The position numbers were made by a program, and so were the translations under genes. A stretch of DNA of 30,961 nucleotides from a virus, in IMG/VR virus record IMGVR_UViG_3300038428_000729, positions 1-30,961 of that record; one strand, written 5' to 3'. The notes beneath the pieces are model-generated. The model ran no database searches, was not told the DNA's origin, and saw nothing but the letters and a program-made list of their open reading frames with translations. Shown here one piece after another: positions 1 to 7,859 of this stretch (position 1 is its first letter; each line of letters begins with the position of its first letter).

Positions 1-192
1 CAGCGAGGAGCGGTTGCTGCTGTAAACCAACATGCCATTGCGGGCGTCGAACCGCCCGGCCCCAGTGCCGGGAGGCCCCTCCAGAAGAACAGGTTCCTGA
101 TCAACTCAGCGCGCCTCCCAATCGCTCCAAGATTCTCATTGATGAGGCCAGCAGTGGCTTCCGATATCCAGATAACGACATGCGCTTCACGA
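1..192. other. Left edge, no supported gene
   Basis: I see no complete gene here. A short minus-strand open frame runs off the left edge, but it starts just after a stop codon and has no plausible start near it, so it is probably a fragment. Nothing in it could be assigned to a family. Confidence 0.4.
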
Positions 193-325
193 GTCGCCCT
201 CCCTCCCAGGTTCGAGGCTGACAATCGGACGCCGAAACGTCTGGTGCGCCACTCTAGCAGGTCGCCGTCAAGGGACCAGTCCCGTCAGCCGCTGTTGCTC
301 GGTTACCCATTCAATCCCGTCGGCG
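193..325. repeat. Imperfect direct repeat of the HIT gene 3' end and downstream DNA (second copy about 1022-1155)
   Basis: The stretch beginning GTCGCCCTCCCTCCCAGG at 193 recurs at 1022. The similarity continues through a shared GGTTACCCATTCAAT segment at about 300 and 1135. In the second copy that segment encodes the last residues (GIEWVT) of the HIT protein on the minus strand. The first copy is therefore a relic of a HIT gene 3' end plus its downstream region, left by a past duplication. The copies have drifted by substitutions and small indels. Confidence 0.6.
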
Positions 326-366
326 GGGGTTTATTTGGGGGGCGTGCCTTTGGGCCGGGCGAGGGC

Positions 367-633
367 TCAGAGACTATCTGGTAGCCGCCGGTTCAGCACT
401 GAGGGGTGCCCCTCTTCCAGTGCCGTTCGCTGGAAGAACTGGATGTACTCCCGCATTGCGTTCGCGTAGGCTTCCGCGCATTCCTGAGTCGCGCAGCGGG
501 TGCGCAAGAATTCATCGCGATTGAAATTGCCGCGCCGCTTATCCAGGGCAGATTCAGCCGCGAGGGCTTTCAGTAGATGCGCAGCGGATTCCGCCACCTT
601 GTCGGCAAGTCTTTCAGCGGGACCGTGAGTCAT
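367..633 (-). CDS. Small hypothetical protein (88 aa), coupled to upstream gene
   Basis: I do not recognise a family. The frame encodes a mostly helical, charged protein with two cysteines in the middle (TRCATQECAEA) and a short polar C-terminus. The ATG at 633 was chosen because it overlaps the stop of the preceding minus-strand gene as ATGA (630-633), the usual arrangement for translational coupling. A start further upstream would overlap that gene heavily. No membrane segment or signal peptide is visible. The coupling supports a real two-gene unit of unknown function. Existence is moderately certain. Confidence 0.5.
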   Translation of the reverse strand: MTHGPAERLADKVAESAAHLLKALAAESALDKRRGNFNRDEFLRTRCATQECAEAYANAMREYIQFFQRTALEEGHPSVLNRRLPDSL

Positions 634-863
634 TGTTTGAAATTGTATACCGCGCAAGCGGGACTCGGAGACACCGGCGAAGCTGGGCAATCCTTTGGCA
701 CTTTATTCCTCATCACCAAATCGCTGAAGATTCTCAGCACTCGTAGGTACTCGGCCCGGGTTTCCGCGTTTCTGTTCTCGGTGTAGCAGCGCTGCGCTTC
801 GGCGAGCTTGTCGCGCCACTGCTTGCGCAACCATGTTGCGTCCCGACCTGGGAACTCGACCAT
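630..863 (-). CDS. Small hypothetical protein (77 aa)
   Basis: This short, charged, probably helical protein begins MVEFPGRDATWLRKQW and contains EYLRVLRIFSDLV, a helix-like segment. No catalytic motif, signal peptide or membrane segment is seen, and I cannot name the family. It is the first gene of a two-gene minus-strand unit, and its TGA stop overlaps the ATG of the next gene by four bases. The ATG at 863 is used; a TTG two codons upstream is also possible, and neither has a strong ribosome binding site. The last residues are low in complexity and may be drifting. Confidence 0.5.
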   Translation of the reverse strand: MVEFPGRDATWLRKQWRDKLAEAQRCYTENRNAETRAEYLRVLRIFSDLVMRNKVPKDCPASPVSPSPACAVYNFKQ

Positions 864-1127
864 ATCCAACCGTAACCGCTATGTGCGAAGGCCGTGCAGC
901 GATTATGCGGGACGCTGGCATCTCAATTGAGGGTATGGCGTCGCTCCGCTTAGACATTACGTCGAGGACTCTCGCTAAACCTCGGCGCCGCCCGTCCGGC
1001 GAAACTCACCCGCCTTTCACGGTCGCCCTCCCTCCCAGGTGGCGCGGGGCTTGACAATCGGAACGGCCGAAACGCCTGGCACGACCTTCGCAAGTCGCCG
1101 TCAGGGAGCCGGTCCCGCCAGCCGCCG

Positions 1128-1469
1128 TTATTTGGTTACCCATTCAATACCGTGAGGTAGTGCGACGCCCGGCCGGCGTGGCACGACATGAACATGGGTG
1201 TGGCCCTGATCTTCTTCGCAATCCTCAAAACCGATGGCGACGGATTCCACATGCTGGGCCGCCATGACGTGCCTGCGAACTTCGGACACCAGGTCCCAAA
1301 GCCCGTGCTGCTCCTCCACGTCCAGGTCGTAGAAGCCCGCTACGTGGCGACGGGGAGCTACCACAACGTGGCCAGGCGTCAGGGGTTGCGCAGCCGGCAC
1401 AGCAATCCCATACTCGCTGGTGACCCAGGCGTCGTCTGGAGAAGTCGAGCAGAAGAGGCAGTTTCGCAC
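1128..1469 (-). CDS. HIT-family nucleotide-binding protein
   Basis: HIT proteins are small nucleotide hydrolases or transferases that act on the alpha-phosphate of AMP-linked substrates. The family signature HTHVHVVP is at about residues 90-97 (counting from the GTG start), with the histidine triad and a following arginine-rich turn. An N-terminal CLFC and the TPGHVVVAPRRHV strand-turn-strand are also typical. The length of about 113 aa fits the family. The GTG at 1469 was chosen because the family usually begins just before the CxxC-like segment; a TTG at 1535 would add a non-homologous 22-residue extension. Neither start has a convincing ribosome binding site. The gene stands alone, and a relic of a second copy's 3' end lies at about 300. 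Confidence 0.8.
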   Translation of the reverse strand: MRNCLFCSTSPDDAWVTSEYGIAVPAAQPLTPGHVVVAPRRHVAGFYDLDVEEQHGLWDLVSEVRRHVMAAQHVESVAIGFEDCEEDQGHTHVHVVPRRPGVALPHGIEWVTK

Positions 1470-1638
1470 CTCTGACCATAGTACCCTGGCACACGCGACG
1501 CCGAGACAGCGTGGCGAGTCCCGGCCGGGGCGCAAAAATGGGGATGGATAGCGATAAGGCCGCCTATCGTTCCGCGTTTCGGTTCCCGCGCGGTGAAGTC
1601 GAGCGGATTGGGACTTGACGGGAACGGCAGCAATCCCA

Positions 1639-1884
1639 CTACTGCAAGGAAATCACGACACCAGCAGGAGTCAGCACGCCGCCGACGGTTGCCTGCGGCG
1701 ACACATCACCGGTTCCAAGACCTGATGGGACGGTCCGGTTGAGCTGGTACAGGCCGGGGCCGGACAAACCCGCAAAACTCGGGGTGACACTCACGTTGTT
1801 GATGCGGAGCGTTACCGGGTTGGTGATCGGCTCCGCTCCGGAAAACAACTGACCGGCCGGAGACGGGGTGGTGGTGGCGCCCAT
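1639..1884 (-). pseudogene. Relic of a TIGR03437-type (Solibacter) C-terminal domain
   Basis: The C-terminal frame has the pattern of the uncharacterised C-terminal domain found mainly in Solibacter-type acidobacterial secreted proteins: a beta strand with VTPSFAGLSGPGLYQLN, then TVPSGLGTGDV, then TVGGVLTPAGVVISLQ at the end. In the family this domain ends large exported proteins. Here only about 80 residues remain, and the frame upstream of 1884 runs into sequence that is antisense to another relic, so the rest of the protein is missing. It is probably not functional. It is one of the better clues to the organism. Confidence 0.65.
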
Positions 1885-1936
1885 CCTTATTAAGAGTGCG
1901 CTGATGTCGACCTTTGCGAACGCATCAGAGGCATCC

Positions 1937-2203
1937 AAACGGAAGGGTTTTCCGCCGCGGAACGCCAAGAAATACGCGGAGCTGACGGGCGGTCAGGCGG
2001 TAGGGATGCGCGGGAAGCAGCCGGAGGAATAGCTGGCCCAGTTGATCGACGAGTTGCGGGCTCGGTACACGATCGGATGCCGGCCGCCGGAGTCGCAGGC
2101 GGCGGGGACGTTTCGCAAAATCCGCGTGGAACTCGCTCCGGACGGAGCGTTGCGGGCGTAGGAGTGGACTGTGCCGGCTCGGGAGGGGTACTACTGGAAA
2201 TAA
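1937..2203 (+). pseudogene. Relic of an acidobacterial VWFA-related domain protein
   Basis: Translation of the plus strand in one frame gives KKYAELTGGQAVGM, then a stop, LAQLIDELRARYTIG, FRKIRVELAPDG, another stop, and a final REGYYWK. This order matches the C-terminal part of the VWFA-related acidobacterial family: a tract like AELTGG, ELRxRYTLGY, KIRVEV, and a closing RxGYY. Two in-frame stops (near 2024 and 2159) and the absence of the N-terminal VWA fold show that it is dead. It was too broken to appear as an open reading frame. Confidence 0.6.
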
Positions 2204-2352
2204 GGCGGCAGCGGTGACGGCCGGGCATCCCCTTTTTGACGGAAGGGGGCAGATCGGAGAACGACCCGCGCGAGCACCGCGCGTTGTGTTCTTCTCCAGA
2301 CACGTTGGAGCTTTCGCATCCACGGCTTTTTCGGGCCATAATAAGTGCATAC

Positions 2353-2678
2353 ATGCGCCGGTCGACGAGAAGCGTTTGGATTGGTCTGATTCTGCGGGTT
2401 CTCGGAGGCGCGCTGCTTGTTGCGATCCAGGGTACAGCGAACTCGCAGGTGTCCTCAGCCCACTGATCATCGAGCGTAGGCCCTCGACTCCTTGGGTGAC
2501 GAGCCCCGCAGCCACATGGTACAGCAGCGCGGGTTCGGCGGCGACCGGGGGACAGTTCCAGTACACGCAGCAATTCAAGATCAGCGGCGGAACGTCGGCG
2601 AATCTTTCGTCGGTGACCGTGACAGTAACTTCGCAAACCAGTGGAACCTCGCCGCCTGTGACGATAAACCTTCAGTAA
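2353..2678 (+). pseudogene. Frameshifted small secreted-protein gene
   Basis: The ATG at 2353 starts a clear signal peptide: MRRSTRSVW, then a hydrophobic stretch GLILRVLGGALLVAI ending near ANS-Q. The frame stops at 2466. A second plus-strand frame covering the same region continues to 2678 with a beta-rich, Ser/Thr-rich tail ending TSPPVTINLQ, which looks like an extracellular domain end. The simplest reading is one exported protein of about 100 residues broken by a frameshift near 2455-2470. I do not recognise a named family. Confidence 0.4.
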
Positions 2679-2866
2679 GGCGAGCGGGTGCACGGCAAGG
2701 AATCGACGACATCGGCGATTGCTGATATAGCTTGAAGTGTCCGTGTCTGTTCAGGGTGGCGCTAGGAAGCGAAAAAACGGCACCCCGATATGGCCAGCTC
2801 ATGCTTGCAATCCACCCGCAGATGCTCAAGATTGTTTGGCAGTCGCGCGCCTGAGACACTCTTCAT

Positions 2867-3394
2867 ATGCGGTTCCGAACGGACCCGAACGATTACAGTG
2901 AGAACGAGTGGGCAATCTCGGCCGGGCACTACCCCTTGGCCGATAGGCCCCGCGATGATCTACTTCTGCTCCACCGGCATTGGATGTGGGCCAACCAGCA
3001 GCGGGAGATCTTTGATCATCACGTAGCGGAAGCCACGGCTGATGATCTCAGGAATATGGGTCTGGCCGGGCTAGCGACCAAGCAGTTCGGGTTCATGTTC
3101 GCTTGGTACGGCATGCTTTGGTCTGTGATAGAGGCGTGTATCGATCCGAAAGAAGGCCGGAACATTGACATTCGGGGTCGCTTTAGGGACGACATCGATC
3201 AGCTGGCACCGACGCTCAGGTGTTGCCGAAACGCTATCCTCCATGTTCCACGTAGCGGAGTACTTCTAGACGAGCGGATCGTCCAGCTTGTTTCAGAACC
3301 CGGCTCAGCCCTGACGCTACGGCGCATGTCTCGAGGTTTCGGGCGGTTGTTCCTGGAGGAGTTTGATCGGCGGGATGAATCAAAGCGAGCATAA
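2867..3394 (+). CDS. Hypothetical protein with HEPN-like RNAILH motif (175 aa)
   Basis: This is a helical, soluble protein with no signal peptide. Residues 121-126 read RNAILH, which fits the R-x4-6-H motif of HEPN domains, including the common polar residue after the arginine. In HEPN proteins this motif lies at the end of a long helix and forms an RNase active site at a dimer interface. The preceding segment (about 72-92) is a hydrophobic, aromatic helix, as in HEPN folds. The family assignment rests on this motif and the helical pattern only. No antitoxin-like partner such as a MNT or Xre gene is adjacent. The ATG at 2867 is preceded by only a weak purine stretch. Confidence 0.5.
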   Translation: MRFRTDPNDYSENEWAISAGHYPLADRPRDDLLLLHRHWMWANQQREIFDHHVAEATADDLRNMGLAGLATKQFGFMFAWYGMLWSVIEACIDPKEGRNIDIRGRFRDDIDQLAPTLRCCRNAILHVPRSGVLLDERIVQLVSEPGSALTLRRMSRGFGRLFLEEFDRRDESKRA

Positions 3395-3397
3395 CCC

Positions 3398-3742
3398 CTA
3401 CCGTGACGGCGGGCGCAACGCTTCCGTGGTTGCCGGGACGCCGGGTTTGTAATTGGTCTGCTGCTGGGGGAGGTTGAGGAGCTGGGATAGGGGCGCGCCC
3501 TGATCGCCGGTAGGGTTTTGCTGTAGACCGCTGCCGTCCGGGCTCAGCGAAGTTTGCGTCGCCGGCAGATTCCGCAACTGATCGATGGTATTGCTATCGG
3601 TGACCGCGTTGCCTTCGCCGGCCTCCACCTTCCGCCCCGGGGAATTCGCAGTTAACCGAAAAGGCAGGCCAACTCGGAGAGAGTGAGAGACTGGCCGTTG
3701 CCCGACGACGACGGAGCCCATTCCGCCCTTTCCGCCGCCCAC
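3398..3742 (-). CDS. Doubtful reading frame, Gln/Asn-rich C-terminus
   Basis: The frame has a polar C-terminal half with repeated short motifs (LRNLPATQTSL, LLNLPQQQTNY) and no recognisable domain. It converges with the plus-strand gene ending at 3394. The repeated NLP-Q pattern argues for a real, probably disordered, protein tail, but no convincing start or ribosome binding site was found. It may be the end of a truncated gene. Confidence 0.25.
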   Translation of the reverse strand: MGGGKGGMGSVVVGQRPVSHSLRVGLPFRLTANSPGRKVEAGEGNAVTDSNTIDQLRNLPATQTSLSPDGSGLQQNPTGDQGAPLSQLLNLPQQQTNYKPGVPATTEALRPPSR

Positions 3743-4110
3743 GCCATTCTCTTCGAGAGAGCCAAGTTCCCCCAGTATTGGCCATTTCCGTCGAAACGTG
3801 GCATCGGGCGGTCAACCGGGAGTGCGGAGGAACTCGTAGTGGAGGTGTTTGGCTCCGCAAATGTGGCTAAGTTCGAGGTCCCTCTCCTGAGAGCGCTTTC
3901 CACGGCGGTTCGAGTAGCCACTGAGTAGAAGTGGCTTCCGATTTCGCGTTTAATAACGCGAAAATACCGCAAATCCGATGGTCATCCGGACCCGGAATCC
4001 GAGTTCGTGCGCCGAGCATCATCAGCTAAAGTTTTCGTTTCCATAAGCTTGGACCGCGTCCGAACGCCTTGCCACCTCTGTCGGTGGCCTCTCTGATGCT
4101 CAAATTGTCC
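3743..4110. other. Non-coding or decayed stretch
   Basis: Open frames on both strands here are short and mutually overlapping, with no recognisable motif, start signal or coupling. I see no supported gene. It leads directly into the phased repeat array at 4111. Confidence 0.35.
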
Positions 4111-4174
4111 GCGTTATTTTTGCGTTATTTTCGCTTATTTTTAGCGTTTCTCTGCGTCCATTCGCGTCTATCTC
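4111..4174. repeat. 11-bp phased T-rich repeat array
   Basis: Units beginning GC start at 4111, 4122, 4133, 4144, 4154 and 4164, so the spacing is 11, 11, 11, 10 and 10 bp. The first units read GCGTTATTTTT and GCGTTATTTTC, and later ones drift to GCGTTTCTCT and GCGTCCATTC. One unit per helical turn would place the same face of the DNA toward a bound protein. The array lies about 300 bp before the gene at 4480, with no gene between them. Confidence 0.6.
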
Positions 4175-4479
4175 GGGCAAAGCTCCTCCCCAGGTCGGAA
4201 TTTTCTCCAGGGCGTTGGGCGAGTGCCGCGGCGTTGGCTGGTGGAAGCAATCGGGGCATGATGCTGAATCTGGATGTGGAAAGTTTCCGCTTATCTTTGC
4301 CTATCATCAAGGTTTTCATCACGTTCCGTAAGCGCGCCCGGATCGTCTATTTGCTCTATCCGCCAGGCCGGGTTTTGACGAAGCAATTATTAGGAGCATA
4401 ATATTGGTGCCGGTGCCCATAGGTTTCGCCGCTCGGTGGGCCACCATCGCTAACGCTAAAGGGTGGCCGATTTGCAGCC

Positions 4480-5160
4480 ATGGTGTATCCGCGAGAGTTT
4501 TCCCCGCAAGCGCGCGCACGGGTTGAGGCCGAACGGCTTAAGGCACGCCAACAATTTGCACAGGCCCAGGGCGAGGGGCCGCCCGCCGACTGGACAAGGT
4601 ACCGTTGGGAGGTTACGGGCTTCTGTGTGTACGTCCTTCGTGTGTTTGCAGCATTCGCCCACGAAGCCTGCGACCTGGGCACCCAGCGCACGTGGACAGT
4701 GGATCGCGTCAGATCGGTGGCTGAGGAATTCCTCCGTAGATTCACCGTCGAGGCCTATTACGAAGAATTCCGAGAAGTGACAAGCCATTCGAACCGAAGC
4801 CTACTGCCGAAAATGGAACGGAGTTTTCGGAACTCCCCTCAGTGGCACCAGTTTGAAGCGGAACTCCTGGCGGTTGCGGAGCGGCAGGCGGGGCTCGAGG
4901 CCGGTACTCCTGTGAACGATGCAGGGAGCCGGCGGGCAGAGGTCGACGCCTTCATCCTGAAGTGCAAGCAGGAGACATCCCTGAACGTAACTCGCGGGCA
5001 TATATGGCGCCTCGCGGGTCATCAGGCACCACGGCAATTCCAATTCTGGCAGGCATCGGACCCGAAGGCTACGGCACAAGATGATCACAATTTCCGCCGA
5101 ATCCTTGCGATGACTCCGCAGGCTTTTGTAGACCTTCTGAAGAAGAAAGGCCTCATTTGA
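4480..5160 (+). CDS. Hypothetical protein with possible C-terminal HTH (226 aa), head of unit A
   Basis: No named family is recognised. The N-terminal half is charged and helical (FSPQARARVEAERLKARQQ), followed by a hydrophobic helical core. The C-terminal 75 residues are a separate compact region with GHIWRLAGHQAPRQFQFWQ and FRRILAMTPQAFVDLLKKKG. That pattern of short helices followed by an LxMxPxxFxxLL end could be a helix-turn-helix DNA-binding domain. The gene occupies the same place as the 12365-13141 gene in unit B: directly before a phased repeat array and a DUF5681 gene. This supports a role tied to those repeats, which is inference. The ATG at 4480 lacks a strong ribosome binding site. 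Confidence 0.7.
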   Translation: MVYPREFSPQARARVEAERLKARQQFAQAQGEGPPADWTRYRWEVTGFCVYVLRVFAAFAHEACDLGTQRTWTVDRVRSVAEEFLRRFTVEAYYEEFREVTSHSNRSLLPKMERSFRNSPQWHQFEAELLAVAERQAGLEAGTPVNDAGSRRAEVDAFILKCKQETSLNVTRGHIWRLAGHQAPRQFQFWQASDPKATAQDDHNFRRILAMTPQAFVDLLKKKGLI

Positions 5161-5176
5161 TCCGGGAATCGATTTT

Positions 5177-5224
5177 CCTCGCATAACCTCGCGGCTCCTC
5201 GCGTTTCCTCACCTTGTTCCTCGC
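5177..5224. repeat. 10-bp phased CCTCGC repeat array
   Basis: CCTCGC or CCTCAC occurs at 5177, 5187, 5197, 5207 and 5219, so the first three intervals are exactly 10 bp and the last is 12. The four or more bases between the cores vary. The array begins 17 bp after the stop of the gene at 4480-5160 and precedes the 107-aa gene and DUF5681 gene of unit A. It matches in position, but not in sequence, the array at 13146-13217 in unit B. Confidence 0.65.
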
Positions 5225-5233
5225 CAGGTGAGG
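5207..5233. promoter_or_regulatory. Stem-loop within the repeat array
   Basis: CCTCACCT at 5207-5214 pairs perfectly with AGGTGAGG at 5226-5233, leaving an 11-base loop. There is no T-run after it, so it is a poor intrinsic terminator on the plus strand. It could be a protein-binding palindrome or an mRNA hairpin ahead of the operon. Confidence 0.45.
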
Positions 5234-5324
5234 AGGGTCATACTTCTCTTCGGATACCACGCGATACCGGGCGTGGGGCACTTCGGGAGCTGGACCAGAT
5301 GGCCCCCGGAACCGGAGAGCAGAA

Positions 5325-5648
5325 ATGAAGCATCTCAGACCGCAAACACAGAAACTGCAAGAGACACTTCTGTCGACGCCCTTAACGGAATCTAAGCAGA
5401 GGCTGCTTGTGAGATTGGAAGCAGGGTGCGGGCGCGTTGCCGCAGCCACTGGCGAGAATGCGCCGATGGAGGTTGGACCGCCGGTCGGAAATGCAGTCGC
5501 TTGCCCTGCCATTGCCCACACCCAGCTCAGCCTTTCGAGGAGCGATGTGGTGGCGCTCTTGCATCGAGGCGGGGAATGCGCGCGGCGCGAAAACCTGCCC
5601 GCCCAAAGTTGGAATGAGGATGCTTCGCCTCGCGGACTCGCCCGATGA
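5325..5648 (+). CDS. Hypothetical protein (107 aa) coupled to DUF5681 gene
   Basis: No family is recognised. The N-terminus is charged and probably helical (LRPQTQKLQETLL), and the rest is low in hydrophobic residues with scattered cysteines. It is accepted as real for two reasons: GGAGAGCAGAA stands just before the ATG at 5325 as a good ribosome binding site, and its TGA at 5646-5648 overlaps the ATG of the next gene as ATGA. This makes it the first gene of the unit A plus-strand operon. Unit B has no equivalent at this position, so it is specific to unit A or has been lost from B. Confidence 0.5.
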   Translation: MKHLRPQTQKLQETLLSTPLTESKQRLLVRLEAGCGRVAAATGENAPMEVGPPVGNAVACPAIAHTQLSLSRSDVVALLHRGGECARRENLPAQSWNEDASPRGLAR

Positions 5649-6082
5649 TGCGCGGCCGCCCCTTCGAGCCGGGCAACAAATTTGGGCGCGGACGCCCGAC
5701 GGGTAGTCCTAACAAGAAGACGCAACAGGCCCAGAAGCTATTTGAGGAGAACTCGCCGGCGATCATGGCGTTGGCCATCAATCGCTCCCGTGAGGACCCC
5801 CAGATGCTCAGGATGCTGGCTAGTCACGTTGTTCCCCAGCGGAGGGGCTTGAACGTAAACATCGGATGCTTGCCCATGAACACTCTCGAAGATCTCGATC
5901 GGGCTTCCGCGGTCACCCTCAAGAAGGCCACGTCCGGCAAGATCGGCCTGAATGAGGCTCACACCATCTGCACCATGATCGAAGGCCGCCGTCGTGTCTT
6001 GGAGACGCAGGATCTGGAACGGCGGCTCAGCGCGCTGGAAAACCCCGGCGTGCTGCCCAATCAGGGCTCGCCGGGTAGTTGA
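5645..6082 (+). CDS. DUF5681 protein, unit A
   Basis: The N-terminus has the DUF5681 pattern, FEPGNKFGRGRPTGSPNKKT, with two GRP cores like those of AT-hook DNA-binding segments. The rest is helical with PQMLRMLASHVVP. DUF5681 genes commonly lie just before phage terminase genes, and a role in recognising DNA for packaging, like a small terminase subunit, is plausible but inferred. In unit B the homologue (163 aa) does precede a terminase. In unit A the terminase and the intervening small gene are absent, and the next gene is the ParB-methyltransferase after 73 bp. Two ATG codons stand in tandem at 5645 and 5648; the first overlaps the previous stop. Confidence 0.8.
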   Translation: MMRGRPFEPGNKFGRGRPTGSPNKKTQQAQKLFEENSPAIMALAINRSREDPQMLRMLASHVVPQRRGLNVNIGCLPMNTLEDLDRASAVTLKKATSGKIGLNEAHTICTMIEGRRRVLETQDLERRLSALENPGVLPNQGSPGS

Positions 6083-6155
6083 ATCCACCCGCCAGGGAGT
6101 CTGGCAGTTATTTAAAACTCGGAGTAGACAAGAACCATCGAAGGAGTTTGACATT

Positions 6156-7586
6156 ATGAACCCGTCATCGACATCGACATCGATTCAAATGGGAACATGG
6201 CCGATCAATCGGCTAATCCCTTATGTGCGGAACCCGCGAAAGAACGATCAGGCCGTGGAGCGCATGTGTGCTTCCCTGCGTGAATTCGGCTTCAAGATTC
6301 CATGCCTGGTGCGGAGCGACGGCGAAGTAGTGGACGGCCACTTACGCCTAAAGGGGGCGCACAAATTAGGCATAACCGAAATCCCTGTGATCCTGTGCGA
6401 CGAATGGACGCAGGCGCAGGTGAAGGCATTCCGTCTCTTGGTGAACCGGTCGGTAACCTGGGCCGATTGGGATGAGGAGCTATTGGCGCTGGAGCTACAG
6501 GAGATTCAGGGACTCGACTTCAACCTGGATCTGACCGGTTTCGATGTACCGGAGATCGAGGATCTGCTGGCTGTGCCCCAGGACAACGAGGAAGCCGTGC
6601 CGCCTCTGCCCCAGGTGGCCACCTCCCGAGCAGGCGACTTGTGGCTGCTCGGCGGGCATCGGCTACTGTGCGGGGACGCGACCAGTAAGGCGCAGGTTGA
6701 GCGGCTGCTGGACGGCCATCAGCCGTCTGTGATGGTGACCGACCCGCCCTACGGAGTCGAACTCGACAGCGAGTGGCGTGATCGGGCGGGATTGAACGGC
6801 TGCGGGCCCGCGTCGGCTAGCTATATGAAGAACCGCACGGCGGGCCATACCGAGACGACGATTTCCGGCGACACACGCGCCGATTGGTCGGAAGCCTTCG
6901 AACTGGTGCCCAGCCTCCAGGTTGCGTATGTGTGGCACGCCAGCGTCTTCACCCGTGAAGTGTTAAACGGCCTGTTGCGGATTGGATTCACCCTCCACCA
7001 ACAGATTATTTGGAACAAGGGCCGGGCGGTCCTCACCCGGACCCCGTACTGGTTTGCTCACGAGCCTTGTTGGTTCGTGAGGAAAAAGAACGCCCCCTGG
7101 TACGGTAAGGCGGGTGAGAACACGACCATTTGGGAATCGGCGTCGCCGAAATTCATCATGGGAGGATCAGGGGAGGAAAAGTTCGATCATCCGACGCAGA
7201 AGCCGGTAGTGTTAATGCGGCGTCCGATCATCAATCACACCAAACGCGGCGAATGCGTGTACGATCCATTTCTGGGGAGCGGCACGACACTCATGGCTGC
7301 CGAACTGACGGGCCGCGTGTGCTGCGGTCTGGAGCTGGACCCGAAGTATATCGATGTGATCATCGAGCGTTGGCAGGGAGCAACCGGCAAAGAAGCCAGA
7401 CTGGAAGGCGCCGGCACTACGTTTCCGCAGGTGCAATTAGAGCGCCAGCGACCATCCGGAGAGACAGCTGAGAAAAGTGTTCCACCACCCGCTGAGTCCT
7501 CGCCACCAAGAAAGCGCGCGGGCAAAAAGCGAAGAGGTGAGCGGGCTGCGCGGAACTCAAACGACCGCGTGGCAGCAGGCAGGTAG
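6156..7586 (+). CDS. ParB-like domain fused to DNA methyltransferase, unit A
   Basis: The protein has 476 aa. Residues 15-140 form a ParB/sulfiredoxin-like domain (IPYVRNPRKND, DGEVVDGHLRLKGAHKLG, then AFRLLVNRS). Residues 155-410 form an N6-adenine or N4-cytosine methyltransferase with DPPY at 196-199, HPTQKP at 345-350 and FLGSGTT at 372-378. Motif IV precedes motif I, so this is the beta-class order; DPPY favours adenine methylation, but specificity cannot be read. Such fusions are common in prophages. No restriction endonuclease is adjacent, so it is probably an orphan methylase that protects or marks element DNA. The start at 6156 has GAAGGAG upstream. The Lys/Arg-rich C-terminal 45 residues are absent from the 433-aa copy in unit B. 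Confidence 0.92.
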   Translation: MNPSSTSTSIQMGTWPINRLIPYVRNPRKNDQAVERMCASLREFGFKIPCLVRSDGEVVDGHLRLKGAHKLGITEIPVILCDEWTQAQVKAFRLLVNRSVTWADWDEELLALELQEIQGLDFNLDLTGFDVPEIEDLLAVPQDNEEAVPPLPQVATSRAGDLWLLGGHRLLCGDATSKAQVERLLDGHQPSVMVTDPPYGVELDSEWRDRAGLNGCGPASASYMKNRTAGHTETTISGDTRADWSEAFELVPSLQVAYVWHASVFTREVLNGLLRIGFTLHQQIIWNKGRAVLTRTPYWFAHEPCWFVRKKNAPWYGKAGENTTIWESASPKFIMGGSGEEKFDHPTQKPVVLMRRPIINHTKRGECVYDPFLGSGTTLMAAELTGRVCCGLELDPKYIDVIIERWQGATGKEARLEGAGTTFPQVQLERQRPSGETAEKSVPPPAESSPPRKRAGKKRRGERAARNSNDRVAAGR

Positions 7587-7635
7587 AGATGAGAAGAGAG
7601 TACCCGCCGCGGGACGCAGGTCGGAGAAAACGAGG

Positions 7636-7818
7636 ATGATCAGCAGCAAGCTCGCTAAGCGCTTGGAACGACTCGAAGCTCGCCTCGCACCGGCAGGCGA
7701 GCCGCATGTCATCCAGATCGTCTTCGTCTCCACGGACGGGAGCTCTAGAGACGGACCCCGGTTCGTCCTAAAGCCCGGTCGCGACCGCGCGTGGCAGCGG
7801 AAATCGCGCTGGCGATAG
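7636..7818 (+). CDS. Small coiled-coil-start protein (60 aa)
   Basis: The protein starts MISSKLAKRLERLEARLAP, a short amphipathic helix or coiled coil, followed by a beta strand VIQIVFVS. The C-terminus after about residue 40 is basic and looks drifted. The ATG at 7636 has GGAGAAAACGAGG upstream. It follows the unit A methyltransferase by 49 bp, and unit B has no counterpart. Function is unknown. Confidence 0.45.
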   Translation: MISSKLAKRLERLEARLAPAGEPHVIQIVFVSTDGSSRDGPRFVLKPGRDRAWQRKSRWR

Positions 7819-7859
7819 GAACGGAACGCATCGCGGAGGGCTGCAAGGCATGAAGGCGA

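Noticed and set aside
5153-5725. 190-aa minus-strand frame covering the unit A repeat array
   Set aside because: No recognisable domain, and it is antisense to the coupled 107-aa and DUF5681 genes.
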